Shown here in pieces: positions 1 through 12,600 of a stretch of 64,000 bases of DNA. Numbering within the stretch: the first letter of the stretch is position 1; every line of letters begins with the position of its first letter. The DNA comes from Nematopogon swammerdamellus (Eukaryota > Arthropoda > Insecta > Lepidoptera > Adelidae): NCBI GenBank assembly GCA_946902875.1, contig OX336340.1:7027739-7091738 (forward strand). Direction: 5' to 3'. The notes under the pieces were generated by a model. The model was not told where the DNA came from. It made no database searches and worked only from the letters and a program-made list of their open reading frames with translations. The position numbers and the translations under genes were made by a program.

Positions 1-306
1 ACTGACACGGTTGGCTACATCACCTACAACATCCGTGATGTCAGGCCATAGCACCGGGTGAACTTGGTGCCACGTCAGTGCTTCCCTTCGGTCGTGCCGG
101 CTACACTGAACTCGCGGAAAACACAAACTATTTACAAAGCCGTTTCGACCGACCTTTCATTCAGTGTGGTGGTACCAACCCGGGCGGGTTAAACCCTACC
201 ACCTAGTAATATAAGAAGGGAGTCATATCCCTTAGTCGCCTTTTACGACATACACGGGGAGAGATGCAGTGGGGCTATTCTTTTAAAGTACCGGCCCCAC
301 ACGGTA
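1..306 (-). repeat. Short interspersed repeat, family X (copy 1)
   Basis: The first of about ten copies of a ~300-bp repeat whose sense strand runs from a GTGTGGGGCCGGTAC-like start to ...CCGTGTCAGTTTCCAT plus poly(A). Here it is antisense and its A-tail would lie to the left of the window. Family X looks like a SINE or the 3' tail of a non-LTR element; I do not know its published name. It lies in the stan intron after exon 13; 307-399 shows nothing else. Confidence 0.8.
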
Positions 307-399
307 CAACGGTCATCAAACACCCTGTATACCACTACTATAGGCTACAGACTAACCGCCGCATGTTATCACTATTCACCAAAAGATGGCGTCACTTAC

Positions 400-620
400 G
401 GTCGAGCTCATGGCCGGCGTTCCACCGTCGACAGCGATGGCGCGCAAGTCGTACGAAGCGACCGACTCCCTGTCCAAGGCCTTGTTGGTGCGGATGACTC
501 CCGAAGCGGGGTCCACTACGAAGGAGCCGTCCTCGCGGTCCTTCTGTGACAGCTCGTAGTGCAGCCGACCATTCAGTCCTACATCAGCGTCCGTCGCCGC
601 TATTTGGATCACCGACGTTC
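400..620 (-). CDS. stan: stan coding exon 13: cadherin repeat 7 (residues 1051-1124), last exon in the window
   Basis: Acceptor TTTCACAG|GAACGTC; donor TCGACC|GTAAGT; 221 bp ending in phase 0. It encodes VIQIAATDADVGLNGRLHYE, EDGSFVVDPASG and LDRESVASYDLRAIAVDGG. The next exon, expected to open with Val-Glu and a DVND linker, is not in the 399 bases to the left. Confidence 0.95.
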
Positions 621-3600
621 CTGTGAAACAATTGGGTTAATGTTGTATTTTATTTACCATATAGGTAAACACTTAAGACGACAGTGATCATCAAGTTAAA
701 AACTAGTATTTACAAAGATTTACTTTTAAGTCTCGAACAAAGAATTGTTATTTGTCAATGAAATTGCCTAAAGAATCCTAATAAATCAAGTGAAGTTTCT
801 ACGGGTGACCGTTACACCGGCAGTGTAACGTACGTCAATATATGAATATCCTTAAAACTCGAGAACTGCTTTATCAATTTACATACAGTTTCCACTGTTA
901 CATTCTGTCACTCTCAAGATGGTTTTAGGCTATAAATCGTAATGCTACATCATCGGCGGCCTGAGCTACGAGCAAAATATCACATGAAGTAAAGCCGCTG
1001 GCAAAAGCTAGTTACACTAAAACAGCTACAAATATACGCTGTGAGCAGATAAAATGAACACTGACCAACTAAAGCATCTTCCACAATGTTGGCTGAGTAG
1101 AGCTGCTGTTTGAAGACGGGCTTGTTGTCGTTGACGTCCACGACGGAGATCTCCACGTCCGTCGTATCCGACAGCGAGGGCGTGCCTCCGTCCCGGGCCG
1201 TTACCGTTAACAGGTAACCTGCAATGTTCATACTCGTATTATACAATACATTGATAGGTATCTAGCTAAATGCATAAAACGATTTTTTTTTTTAAAGAAA
1301 CTGACACGGTTGGCTACTTCACCTACAACATCCGTGATAATAACATCAGCCCATCACATGGGGTGAACTAGATGCCATGTCAGTGCTTCCCTTCATTTCA
1401 TGTCGACTACACTGAATTGGATCGAAAACACGAACTATTTACATAGCCGTTTCGACCGACGTACCAGTAATTATTTTTGTGGCCTGTGGGTCTGTGAGAT
1501 GTGTGTGGTGAGATGTGTCGTTTCTAAAATAGAGACCCAGCGCTAAGCAACTGCGACAACAGTTTCTGAAACTAGCTGCTTTTACTGATGTCATGTACAT
1601 GCTCAGATCAGTAAAGAATGAAGTGATGCAATAAGACTGAGTTTTCATAGATCATCTGATCTACTTGTACGCACAACGGTCGCCGCAACCAATAAAAGAA
1701 ATTAAATAACATTAAATGCTATTTTAAAATTAAATTATTCATAATAAATTAAAAATAATAAACAATTTTATAATTTTATTCATTTATCTTTTAATTATAA
1801 AATTTATTTTAAAACTTATCTCTTAATTTTTTGCAAGTCATTGAGTGTTGTTGGGTCTACCTACACCAATGGGCATACTCAGAGGAGTGTGACAGGGGCA
1901 AGGAGGATGGATAGCTTCATGAAAACTATTGTTTGGTCACTTGCGTTGCGTTGGATTCCGGTCCTTATGGGGGTTGCCAGCATAATATGTAACATACTGA
2001 CCGCTCATGGTTTCCCTGTCGAGGAGCTTATTGGTGAGTATTGCGCCGGTGTGCGGGTTGATGAGGAACTCGTGCTCGCGGTGCACGAGCGCCTCGTTCG
2101 ACAGCTCCGAGCTGAGTGCGTACGTGATCTGTGCGTTGATGCCGACGTCGCTGTCCGTCGCCGACACCACCAGCACCGTCGTGCCGATCGGCGCGTCTTC
2201 GAACACCTGCCACAGTCATGAAGAATATATGCATATAATAACTTATATGGGTGGGTTAGAATATGCTTAAAAATAAAGGCATACCTACCTACCTCATAAT
2301 ATTACACTGTCAAATGTTTGCCTGCCTGTGTGTCTGTTTTATTTTTTATTTAAATGTTCAAGAGCTCACTGGGGCTGTACCTTATAACTTATTGTACATA
2401 TTTAATTACAATATTTCATACATCACATCATCAATAACAACATAAATATGTATTACACAGATAAGTAAATTATTTTAAAATGGTTTTTCTTTCATTACTA
2501 TTACAAAATATAAGTAGGTATTTACCATAAATTAAAATTATTAAAAAAATCATCTAAATTATAAAAAGGCCGACTATTATTTAGTTAGTCGGCCTTTTTT
2601 TTTGTTTTAATTATTTCAAAACTTTTAGAATTGTATCGCAACTATTAATATTTGTATTTTTATTATTGTGTAATTTGGTGTTATCCTTCGAAAAAATTTT
2701 GAACAGCACACATTTAGGTCCTGGTAGCCAAACATTGTCTTTATTTATTTCACAAGTTATATCCAAACTCCAGTCTCCCTAATCGATTTTTAAGTATATT
2801 TTTATATTTACCCCTTAAAACATTACAATAACATTTTTCTTAAGCTTTAAGTATGGATTCCTCTTTATTTTACTTTACTTTAGATACTTTAATGAATTTA
2901 GTAATCCAGTTTGTAGTTTAGACTACCAGTGACAAGGTGAGACAAGATAGTGCATTCAGGTAATAGCTACAAAGAGGGTATAGGTACATTTCGCCTGTTT
3001 TGTCGATCTCACCATAGCCATCTACTTAAACGAATATTATGCAAAAACAATAACGAAATCAATATGTACACGGTGTTGCAACCCCAACCGTAAAACCTGA
3101 AAGGGGGTGATTCTGTACGTGAAATAGAACAACTTTTGTTCGACTACCTTTTCATTTGAAGAAAAAAAATTTTTTTTTCTCCATTCATTTTTAGAATAGG
3201 TACCTATTTAAAATTTGTATGGAAAACATAATTATTTATTCTTCAAATTAAAAAGTCGTAGAACAACAGTTGTTCTATTTCACGTACAGAATCACCCCCT
3301 TATGTCAGTTAAAAATATTACGGGGGCAACTGCAACACCGTGTATATCAATAATTTTCAGCACAAACTTACCGAAGCAGTATAAGGTGCATTTTCAAACA
3401 CGGGAGCATAATTATTAGCATCGGTGATGTTGATGTTGACCAAGGCGGTGTCGGAGCGGCCGCCAGAGTCCGTGGCGGTCACGGTCAGCACGTAGCGTCT
3501 CTCCTGCTTGAAGTCGAGCGGCTGCGCCACCGTGATGAGCCCCCGTCCGTTCTGAGACGTGATGGAGAAGCGGCCGCGTGTGTTGCCTCCAGTTATCTCG

Positions 3601-6600
3601 TAGTGCAGTCTGAAAGAGTTTGACAAGATAGGTACCTAGCATCGGTGTTCATAATTAAGTGGAAGTTGAAGACATTTATTAAAATAGTGCTGTACAAATA
3701 AAATTTAAATTATTGAAGCAATTTTTTTTTCAATAATGAAGCTGCAGCGTGATTCCATCGGACAATCAGTATACCTAATACAGTACCTATTTGTGGTTAT
3801 TTTTAACCCCCGACGCAAAAAGATGGGTGTTTTTTACTGTTAATTCGCTTAAAGTTCTCTCCGCATACCGATTGTCCTCGTCGGCGTCTGTGGCGGTGAC
3901 GGTGACGACCGGCGTGCCGGGCGGCTCGTCCTCGGCCAAGTTCGCGTCGTACTGCGCCGGCGCGAACACCGGGTCGTTGTCGTTCACATCCTGGATCACG
4001 ATCACGACAGACGCCGTCGCCGAACGAGCCGGCTTGCCACCGTCCGTCGCCATCACCTGTCAAACAAATATTTTCCAAATTTTTCCAAAACTAGTGTACA
4101 CAAGTACCTTTCCCACATTCCAAAGGTACGCTGGTATAGAATGTCTTATGATATTAAACTCGCTAACATTAGATTTCTTTTGTAACCAATGACCCTTTTT
4201 TTTTCATACAGATAAAAATGCTCCTTCGAGCAGGATGAATTTATTTAAATACTAACATGAACATTTTGCCGTTATGTTTTACTTGTTACTATGTGGCAAT
4301 GTGGCTTAATAGCCAACACCGGACACAAAATAATATGCCTACGTCCGTCTATCTGTCATCTGTCTCTTGTCTAGAGTCTGAAGAAGAAGTCTCTTTGTCT
4401 ATTATCTTGGCGTCGTCGTCAGGAGTCTTAGTCACTCCCTCCATGCTATATAGGTAATCGGTAGTGGATAACCACTAGAATATAAATTGTCTTTGTATTA
4501 TAAGTAAGAACAAATATAACAAGAAATAAACACTACAAACACAACACGTCTTCATTATTGAACCATACATGACTAACGAAGAAATAACATGCAATAATCT
4601 TCTGCGAAGGGTATACCACTCGGTATGTTAACTTTGCCGTTGTGAAATTAGCTTACAAAGCATGTAAGTACTCACAGAAAGTGAATTTACTCTGTAATTG
4701 TCAGTATATATTCACGACAGCATTATTTCGATAAGCCTCACAAGCAAGAGACCTACCTGCAGCTGATACTTGGCCTGGAGTTCCCGGTCGAGCTGGCTGA
4801 GCGTGTAGACCCAGCCGGAGCGAGAGTCGATTGTGATGGCCGAGTCCGAGCCGCCCCCTCCACCGCCGCCGCCGTCGCTCAGCGTGTACGTCAGCTCTGC
4901 ATTCACACCCTCGTCTGCGTCGTACGCTTGCACCTATACCACAAGTTACAATCAATATATAATGCATTCACTGCAAGATGACACGCCTGACAGCTGTTGT
5001 CAGTCTAATAAAAAACTGGCCAAGTGCGAGTCGGACTCGCGCAACGAGGTTTCCGTACCACCACGTAGAGTTTACATTATAATTATAACAAGTTTAACGC
5101 TTGTATGTATTAGCATTTTTACAACAGAGTAAAAATATTGAGTCCTTCGTGTCCTCACTCACGCCATGTATCGGTGACTAATTTCAAGCCTATTATCCTT
5201 TTTATTTATTTATGCTTGTACCATCTGCAATCGGAATGTGACAATAAGCAGATTTTCTGGGTGATGTTGGTCGTGTGAGTCGAGTCATCCATTGATAACC
5301 CTCCTCGTATCCTCCTGGTCCTTTATGTGCTTATTTATGTCCTATCCTCCAGTGCAAGGATGTGATAGCGTTTTAGCCTTTTGGTGTAGTTGCTCTCGGC
5401 TCGGTACAAAAATCGGAGCCCGTCTGTTGGGATGCGTCGCCAGTCGTTTTTTGTACTTTTTGTTGAATGGTCTAATTTCCTCCTTGACTGTTGGCATTTC
5501 CAGGTAATCGTGGACTTCGGAGTTTTGAGCACGTGATTTCACTTCATACTTAAGTAGTTAAAATGTTAGTTAAATGGTAAAAACTAAAAAGGAGACAAGC
5601 GATGAAAAAAATATACGTTTCTGTTTCATACAAGCTAATCAACAATATCTCCATTTATTTACCCATATTTTTCTTCATTCAATTATTATATTATTTATTA
5701 CCAATGCTCACGGTGAGTGCTCCAAGTTAGTTAGAACAAAGTAGGTTAATAAATCCGGTCCTTCGAGCCGGATACTCACCCTGACAATACTATATCCGCT
5801 GGGCACATTCTCGCTGACGGACTCCTGGAAGAGTGAGGTGTAGAACCTCGGTGCGTTGTCGTTCACGTCTCGCACGTTTATCAGCAGCTGTGTCGTGTTG
5901 GAGCGAGAGGGACTACCGCCGTCTGCGCAACCATCATACGAGATTACGGTACGGTAGGAACATCAACTTTTGTCGTGTACACAATACCGAACAGAAAAAT
6001 ATCTAAGTTGGTGGAAAACACGATATCCGGCATCGTTACACCTACGGATATGTCCATGGACATATGTGATGCACGGGGATTGCGAATGCAATCATATCAG
6101 GTGTTGCCGTGTCGGTCGTCTGTATATTTGTTACTCTTAAACAAACCATCTAGACTCTAGCTAGATTTTAGAGTCTAGGCAGGTGGTCTAGATTCTAGAC
6201 CACCTGCCGTTTTTCATACAGATAGGTGAATGAAAGTTAATCTCACATTGGGTGATATAGCATGAGAAAATAGGATACATGATATGGTCAAAGCTATGAA
6301 CATACAGAACACAGAAGAAAGACGAACTTATTGCAGAGTGCAATTCCTTACAGTCACGGATAACACGCAAGGAGAGAACTAAAAAGGCGGATAAGTACGA
6401 GTAGGTGTCCCCGTGTATGTCGTAAAAGGCGAAGGGATATAACTCCCTTCTTATATTACTAGGTAGTAGGGTTTAATCCGCCCGGGTTGATACCACCGCA
6501 CTGAATGAAGGGTCGGTCGAAACAGCTATGTAAATAGTTTGTGTTTTCTGTCCAGTTCAGCGTAGCCGGCACGACAGAAGGGAAGCACTTGACTGACGTG

Positions 6601-9600
6601 GCACCAAGTTCACCCGGTGTTCTGGGCTGACATCACGGATGTTGTAAGTGATGTAGCCAACCGGGTCAGTTTCCATGAAAAAAAAAGGTAAGTATGTGTT
6701 AGCGTACCTTGAGCCCTGATGACGAGCCGGTAGCTGCGCACTTGCTCGTAGTCGAGCGGCTTGACTAGCGACACGTCGCCGCTCAAGCTGTCGATGGAGT
6801 ACTGCATCTGGTTGTTGCCGCCGATGATGGCGTAGCGGATCGCCGCGTTCGCCCCCACGTCTGCGTCCGTCGCCCTGCGCGCAGTCGACATACCAATCAG
6901 TTTAGGTTTATTTACCCAAAGACATGGACCACATTACAGGGGGTGATCCATTGGCGTTCTAAACCGTTAGCTCGCCAGCGACCCGGCGAGCTAAAGGTGT
7001 AAACCGCCAATGGATCACCTAAAAACTGCGGTTTTAAAGTACCACGGTTTAGACCGTTGGCTCTTCGGTCATGCTCGAAATCCTTGCGGTGTAAAAAACC
7101 GCCAGTGGATCAGCCGAGCCTACGGGGAAACAGTTTTTTCGCACTGCGGGAGCGAGCGCACGTGCTCTAGGCTGGCAATAAAATGGATTTCGCGAGTTGA
7201 TGCTACAAGCCAACAGTTTACTCCGTTAGCTCGTAGGGTCGCCAATGGATCACCAACGCGAACGACGACCCTACGAGCCAACAGTTTACACCGTTAGCTC
7301 GTAGGTTCGTCAATGGATCACCCCCTTTAGGAACGCTTAAATCGCCATCGGGTTGTCAAGCTATCGAAGTAAGAGATGACACTAAGTAATTTCAAGAGAT
7401 TAAGATGTTTTGAAAGTAACAGGGTATCCAAAAAAAAAACGAATTAGTAATAGATGTACCTGCTTACTGCTTTTGCATTTACTTACAGGTAAAAATAAAT
7501 ATTAGATGAAGCAAATTCACACAATAGTTACATACTTGATCCTTGCAATGACGGGGTTGTCCGAAAGGTTGATGTCCTCGTCCACGGACACGGTGTACGT
7601 CTTCTCGCTGAATTGCGGATAGTTATCGTTGTCATCCAATACATTCACGTGTACCATCGCGCTGCAACCGAAAACACTATTAGGCTTCATGACATCTTCG
7701 GTGTCTTCAAATTGACCTACATAGTTGGTAAAATTTAGTACTTTGGCTGAGTAGTGCTAGATTTAATGGTTTAAAGCCATTTAGCTTACTCTAATAAATA
7801 GTTTACCATGGATAACATTACTGTGTCAATTTGACCTACCGTGCTTTAATATTACGGTATTTTTGGCCGAAGTTTCGGACTGGCGTGTGCAGTCAGTCCA
7901 TCATCATACATCGTCGTCCAAAAATACCACAATAACAAACAATGGTAATCCAAATGTACACAGTATCACTTTAAATAATAATAAAGAAAATGAAACACAC
8001 TTACATGCTAGACATTCTGTCAGAGACGGGGTTGGCCTGATCGGTAGCGCGTACAACGACGGTGTAGCGTGAAACCTTTTCTCTGTCGAGCGGAGCCCGC
8101 GTCAGCAGAGCTCCGCTCCGGCCGTCCACGCGGAACACGTCCAGAGAGTCGGAGCTCTGACCTGGAGAGCTCTCGTCTGATTGGTCGGAAGTGTCGTTGG
8201 CACTGTCGGAACTCACTCCGTTGGAGGTCACCGACTCTATTGTGTATTCCAACTGAAAAGTACATTGTCATTGTAGTTATCGGATGTGCGCATAGAATAA
8301 CTGGGGGTATGAGGTCAATATATCGTATTAAAATCAAATATGTACCTATAGCACTTGAACTTTCTTTTTTGTATTTGCCATACCTAGTGCTTTAGACGCA
8401 TTGCGACTATGCCAGGTCCTACGGACATTTGAGAAATTATCTAAATCATTCCGAGGGCTAAAGATGTTTTAAAGAATTTAGTAAGTATTTAACAGTTCAG
8501 CCACGAGGTTAAGTAATGCCTTATGGATCGTAAATAATAGATTCAGTCTGTCCGTTTTTAATTGTTTGATCTGCCTTAACATGTTCCGTTCACACAATTT
8601 AAACATGAATATGATCTACAGCTCGATCTACAGCTTTGGCGCAAAACCTACAATTTGTTTGATCGCCTTTTGCATCAATGTGCGCAGTTGCGCACTTTTG
8701 TTCATTGGAGTGTATGACGATCTGAGATGTCTCAAACTCTATCATACAAATAGTTTAGTTATGGAATCAAACGTAATTGCATACTTCAGCATTCTTGCCG
8801 ATGTCCTGGTCGCTGGCCTTGAGTGTGAGGATGGTGGAGCCGGGACTGGCGCCCTCCCGTATGGACGCCTCGTACTGCTGCATCTCGAACACCGGCGCGT
8901 GGTCGTTGCAGTCCAGCACGTTGATCTAGAACGTACGCAGAACACGTTGGCGCGTGACATACCTATATTTTTCATTTTCCAAATTTGAAGTGCATTCCTA
9001 CGAGCCCAAGCGAGAGGGATTTTGTAATCCTGCGTGCTCACCGCCGCTGCGAGCATCCACGGTGAACATGCCGGCCGAGCGCGAGTCCAGCAGGCTCGAC
9101 ATCGAGTACGTGTATATGTGGGTGATGCGAAGTATGTGAGGTAGTGGGTGGGTGTACCTGGAGGGTGGTGGTGCCGGTGCGCGGCGGGAAGGTGTCGTCC
9201 TGCGCCACGATGCGGAAGTAGTGCACGTCGAGCCGCTCGCGGTCTAAGCTCGCCTGCGTGCTCAACGCGCCGCTGCGAGCGTCCACGGTGAACATGCCGG
9301 CCGAACGCGAGTCCAGCAGGCTCGACATCGAGTACGTGTATATGTGGGTGATGCGAAGCATGCGAGGTAGTGGGTAGTACCTGGAGGGTGGTGGTGCCGG
9401 TGCGCGGCGGGAAGGTGTCGTCCTGCGCCACGATGCGGAAGTAGTGCACGTCGAGCCGCTTGCGGTCTAAGCGCGCCTGCGTGCTCAACGCGCCGCTGCG
9501 AGCGTCCACGGTGAACATGCCGGCCGAGCGCGAATCCAGCAGGCTCGACATCGAGTACGTGTATATGTGGGTGATGCGAAGCATGTGAGGTAGTGGGTGG

Positions 9601-12600
9601 GTGTACCTGGAGTGTGGTGGTGCCGGTGCGCGGCGGGAAGGTGTCGTCCTGCGCCACGATGCGGAAGTAGTGCACGTCGAGCCGCTCGCGGTCTAAGCGC
9701 GCCTGCGTGCTCACCGCGCCGCTGCGAGCGTCCACGGTGAACATGCCGGCCGACCGCGAGTCCAGCAGGCTCGACATCGAGTACGACACCGGGCTGCTCT
9801 CGGGGTCCCTGCGTCACCCACCGCACCAATCACTCTATATGTGCATATGCCATAATTACGTTCGCTTATAACTAGCGAACGTCTAACTAAACCGATGCGT
9901 ATTTCACAAGTGCAAGCAAACCAACAAAGATATTTCCAGATGCAGGAATAGAAAACAATTTCTCAAAGAATTCAATTCACGTACGAGTACACTCACGGTT
10001 CTACTTGTGCCGCTTTAGAAAATGTTTTAATGCTGTCGATGAAAAACCTTATAATTTTCTCAAGGTACACGTATTGTATATACAAGTTTTTGTTTTCAGC
10101 TTCCGGCTGTTCGTGAGGTGAGACTCAATGGTTTTCCCATCGCAATAATATTGTGTATTGTACTTAATAGCGTTATCTTCTCGACATATTGTTCCACGGT
10201 CTGTCTTTGTCGGGTTTTCGGTATTCTCGCAAACGGATGAACATGCATGCATGGTTTACATGCATATTTACTTAACGGAATTTAGCATTATTATTAGTAT
10301 ACATATTTCGAGATATTCAAAAAGTTGTACTGTTCGGCCCATTGCTGACTTGATATAAAATTGAGCGAATTAATTACGTTCAGTAACCGATGTCGTATGG
10401 CAAAATTGGGAAATATATCACATACCTAATGCATTTCTATTAACACTTATGCATGAAATGCCAACCAACCCTTAGCAATATTTCCCTGTTATACTTAATA
10501 AGCGAATATGTACACAGTAGGGTTAATCAACAAAATGACGTCGTCGCGTCGGCACCAGCAGGCAGGCGTCACGCACGGACCGTCCGCTGTGACACGCGAC
10601 ACGGTGAATAATCCCAGATAATCCCGCAATATGTAAGCACGGTGGGATTGTCGCGTGTTTTAATGAACAGCCTGTCACACGACCGACCGCTCGGGTTATC
10701 GGATCGCACACACATTCCCCTCTCCCTCGGGACGGGAGTCACCTCTCATCTTCCTGGCCATTGCGTCCACCGTGTCGACTGTTGACCATACGTAATGTTA
10801 ATGAATAAAGTTGTGTACGACCTCAGACGAATCTGTGAGTCTTCTTCTTCTTCTTCTTTTTTTAAATAGTGGCAACCAAACGAATAGGAAATTCGTTTAT
10901 TACTGCCAGTATCCAGTGACGGAGTTGCACGGTATAAATTTGTGATTATTTTTTATAATATAATAAAACAAAATAATGTTGAAAGGAACGAAGCATTTGA
11001 AGTTACTAGTTTGCATGCACAAATTCTGGAAGACACATACTTAGTTGTAAATAAGAAGATGAAAATAAATAACTAAAACATTATACATATATTTATATAT
11101 AATTAATTACAGTCTTACGTCATTACATTTTATAAATTTTAATATATATTTTATAACATGGGAATTGTTAGTATACAGTATCGTTTGTATGTTAGTAGGA
11201 AGTGGGACTTTAAACAAATGTAAAGTGGCATATAACGGAGGGGAATTAACCGCGAGGGTAATTGGACAACCAAAGAGGATATGGTCTAGGGTTCCTTCGT
11301 CCAGTCCGCACTCGCAGATTGATGAGTCAAGTATACGAAGTCGGGCTAGATGCACTGGAGTGCAGCAGTGTCCAATTCTCATTCGGCACAGAACTGAGGT
11401 TTCCTTTTTATTAGCCGTAATTTTAAAAAACCAAGGCTTTGCGGGTATGACCCGCTGAATGGTGGCATAGTAAGACCCTCTCGCTCGACTGGACACGGAC
11501 CATTCATCGGACCAGGAATCATGAAGGTATGTTTTTGGGAGTGCCAACAAATCATGGGGAAAATTAATGAACGGAGCCCTATCTCCACACACCACCGCCT
11601 CCTTGGCTAGAGCGTCTACACGCTCATTGCCTCGAATGCCGGTATGTGAAGGTATCCAGGCAAAAACAAGTTGTTTTTGACCTAAGGTGAGTAATGTATC
11701 TTTAATACATAGAACTATGGGATTATGAATTTGGCAATTGAATGGGTTCTGTACCAATGCCTGAAGAGAACTGCGGGAATCTGAGAAAATTATGGTCCGT
11801 TCCAGTGTGTCGGAGAGGGACACAAATCTGACAGCCTCCAGTAGAGCCATACACTCGCCCGTATAGACCGAGGACTCGGGTGGGCACTGAGTGCGCATGT
11901 AGTCGTTGCTTCCGGGCTTATATACGGCAACTCCTACGTTACCTTTTGGTGTTAATTTTGAGGCATCCGTAAAAATTACATCCCACCCGTGCCAATCTCT
12001 ATCAAGAATAATCTTGAACGATTCTTCAGCGCGTGGCATGTCCTTTTCAAGGCCAAAATCTAAAATTACATTCGGTTTTAAGATTACGGCCTCATATTTC
12101 GATCCGTGCAAAGGCAATGTCGGAGAGCGATAGGTAGGGGCTTCAAGGTTGCTAAACCTAGTGACGCTCTGAATGAGTCTGGGCTTCAGTTTATTAAACC
12201 AGTACCTCCCATTCAGAGTGTGTTCTGCGAGTAGGTTTAGCTTCGGAAACAGGGAGTGATTAGAAAATCTACTAGCTCTGAACAAATACCTGTCTGCCAG
12301 AAATTGCCGGCGTAGATGGAGGGGTGGATCTACACATTCCACCTGAAGAGCATTGACTGGGCTGGATTTCATTGCGCCTGTGATTATGCGGAGGGACTTT
12401 GACTGTACGAGGTCAAGCATTCTCAATGCAGATTTGTTGCAGGGCTCTAAAAGGAAAATACCGTAGTCCAAGTGACTACGAATCACGGCGTTGTACATGA
12501 GTTTTAAGGAGAAGGGGTGGGCTCCCCACCATACTCCCGCCAGGCAGCGGAGTATATTGATGTTGCGCTCACATTTCTTTACAACATAGTTAATATGAGG

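Noticed and set aside
2563..2610. Intrinsic transcription terminator
   Set aside because: The stem plus T-run looks bacterial, but it lies inside a spliced animal intron, where this signal has no such role.
3791..4192. Plus-strand 133-codon ORF
   Set aside because: It is the antisense shadow of stan exon 9.
8742..9829. Long minus-strand frames across the exon-2 array as one gene
   Set aside because: They read through splice donors and spacers of the array in shifting frames; only 9607-9808 fits the spliced protein.
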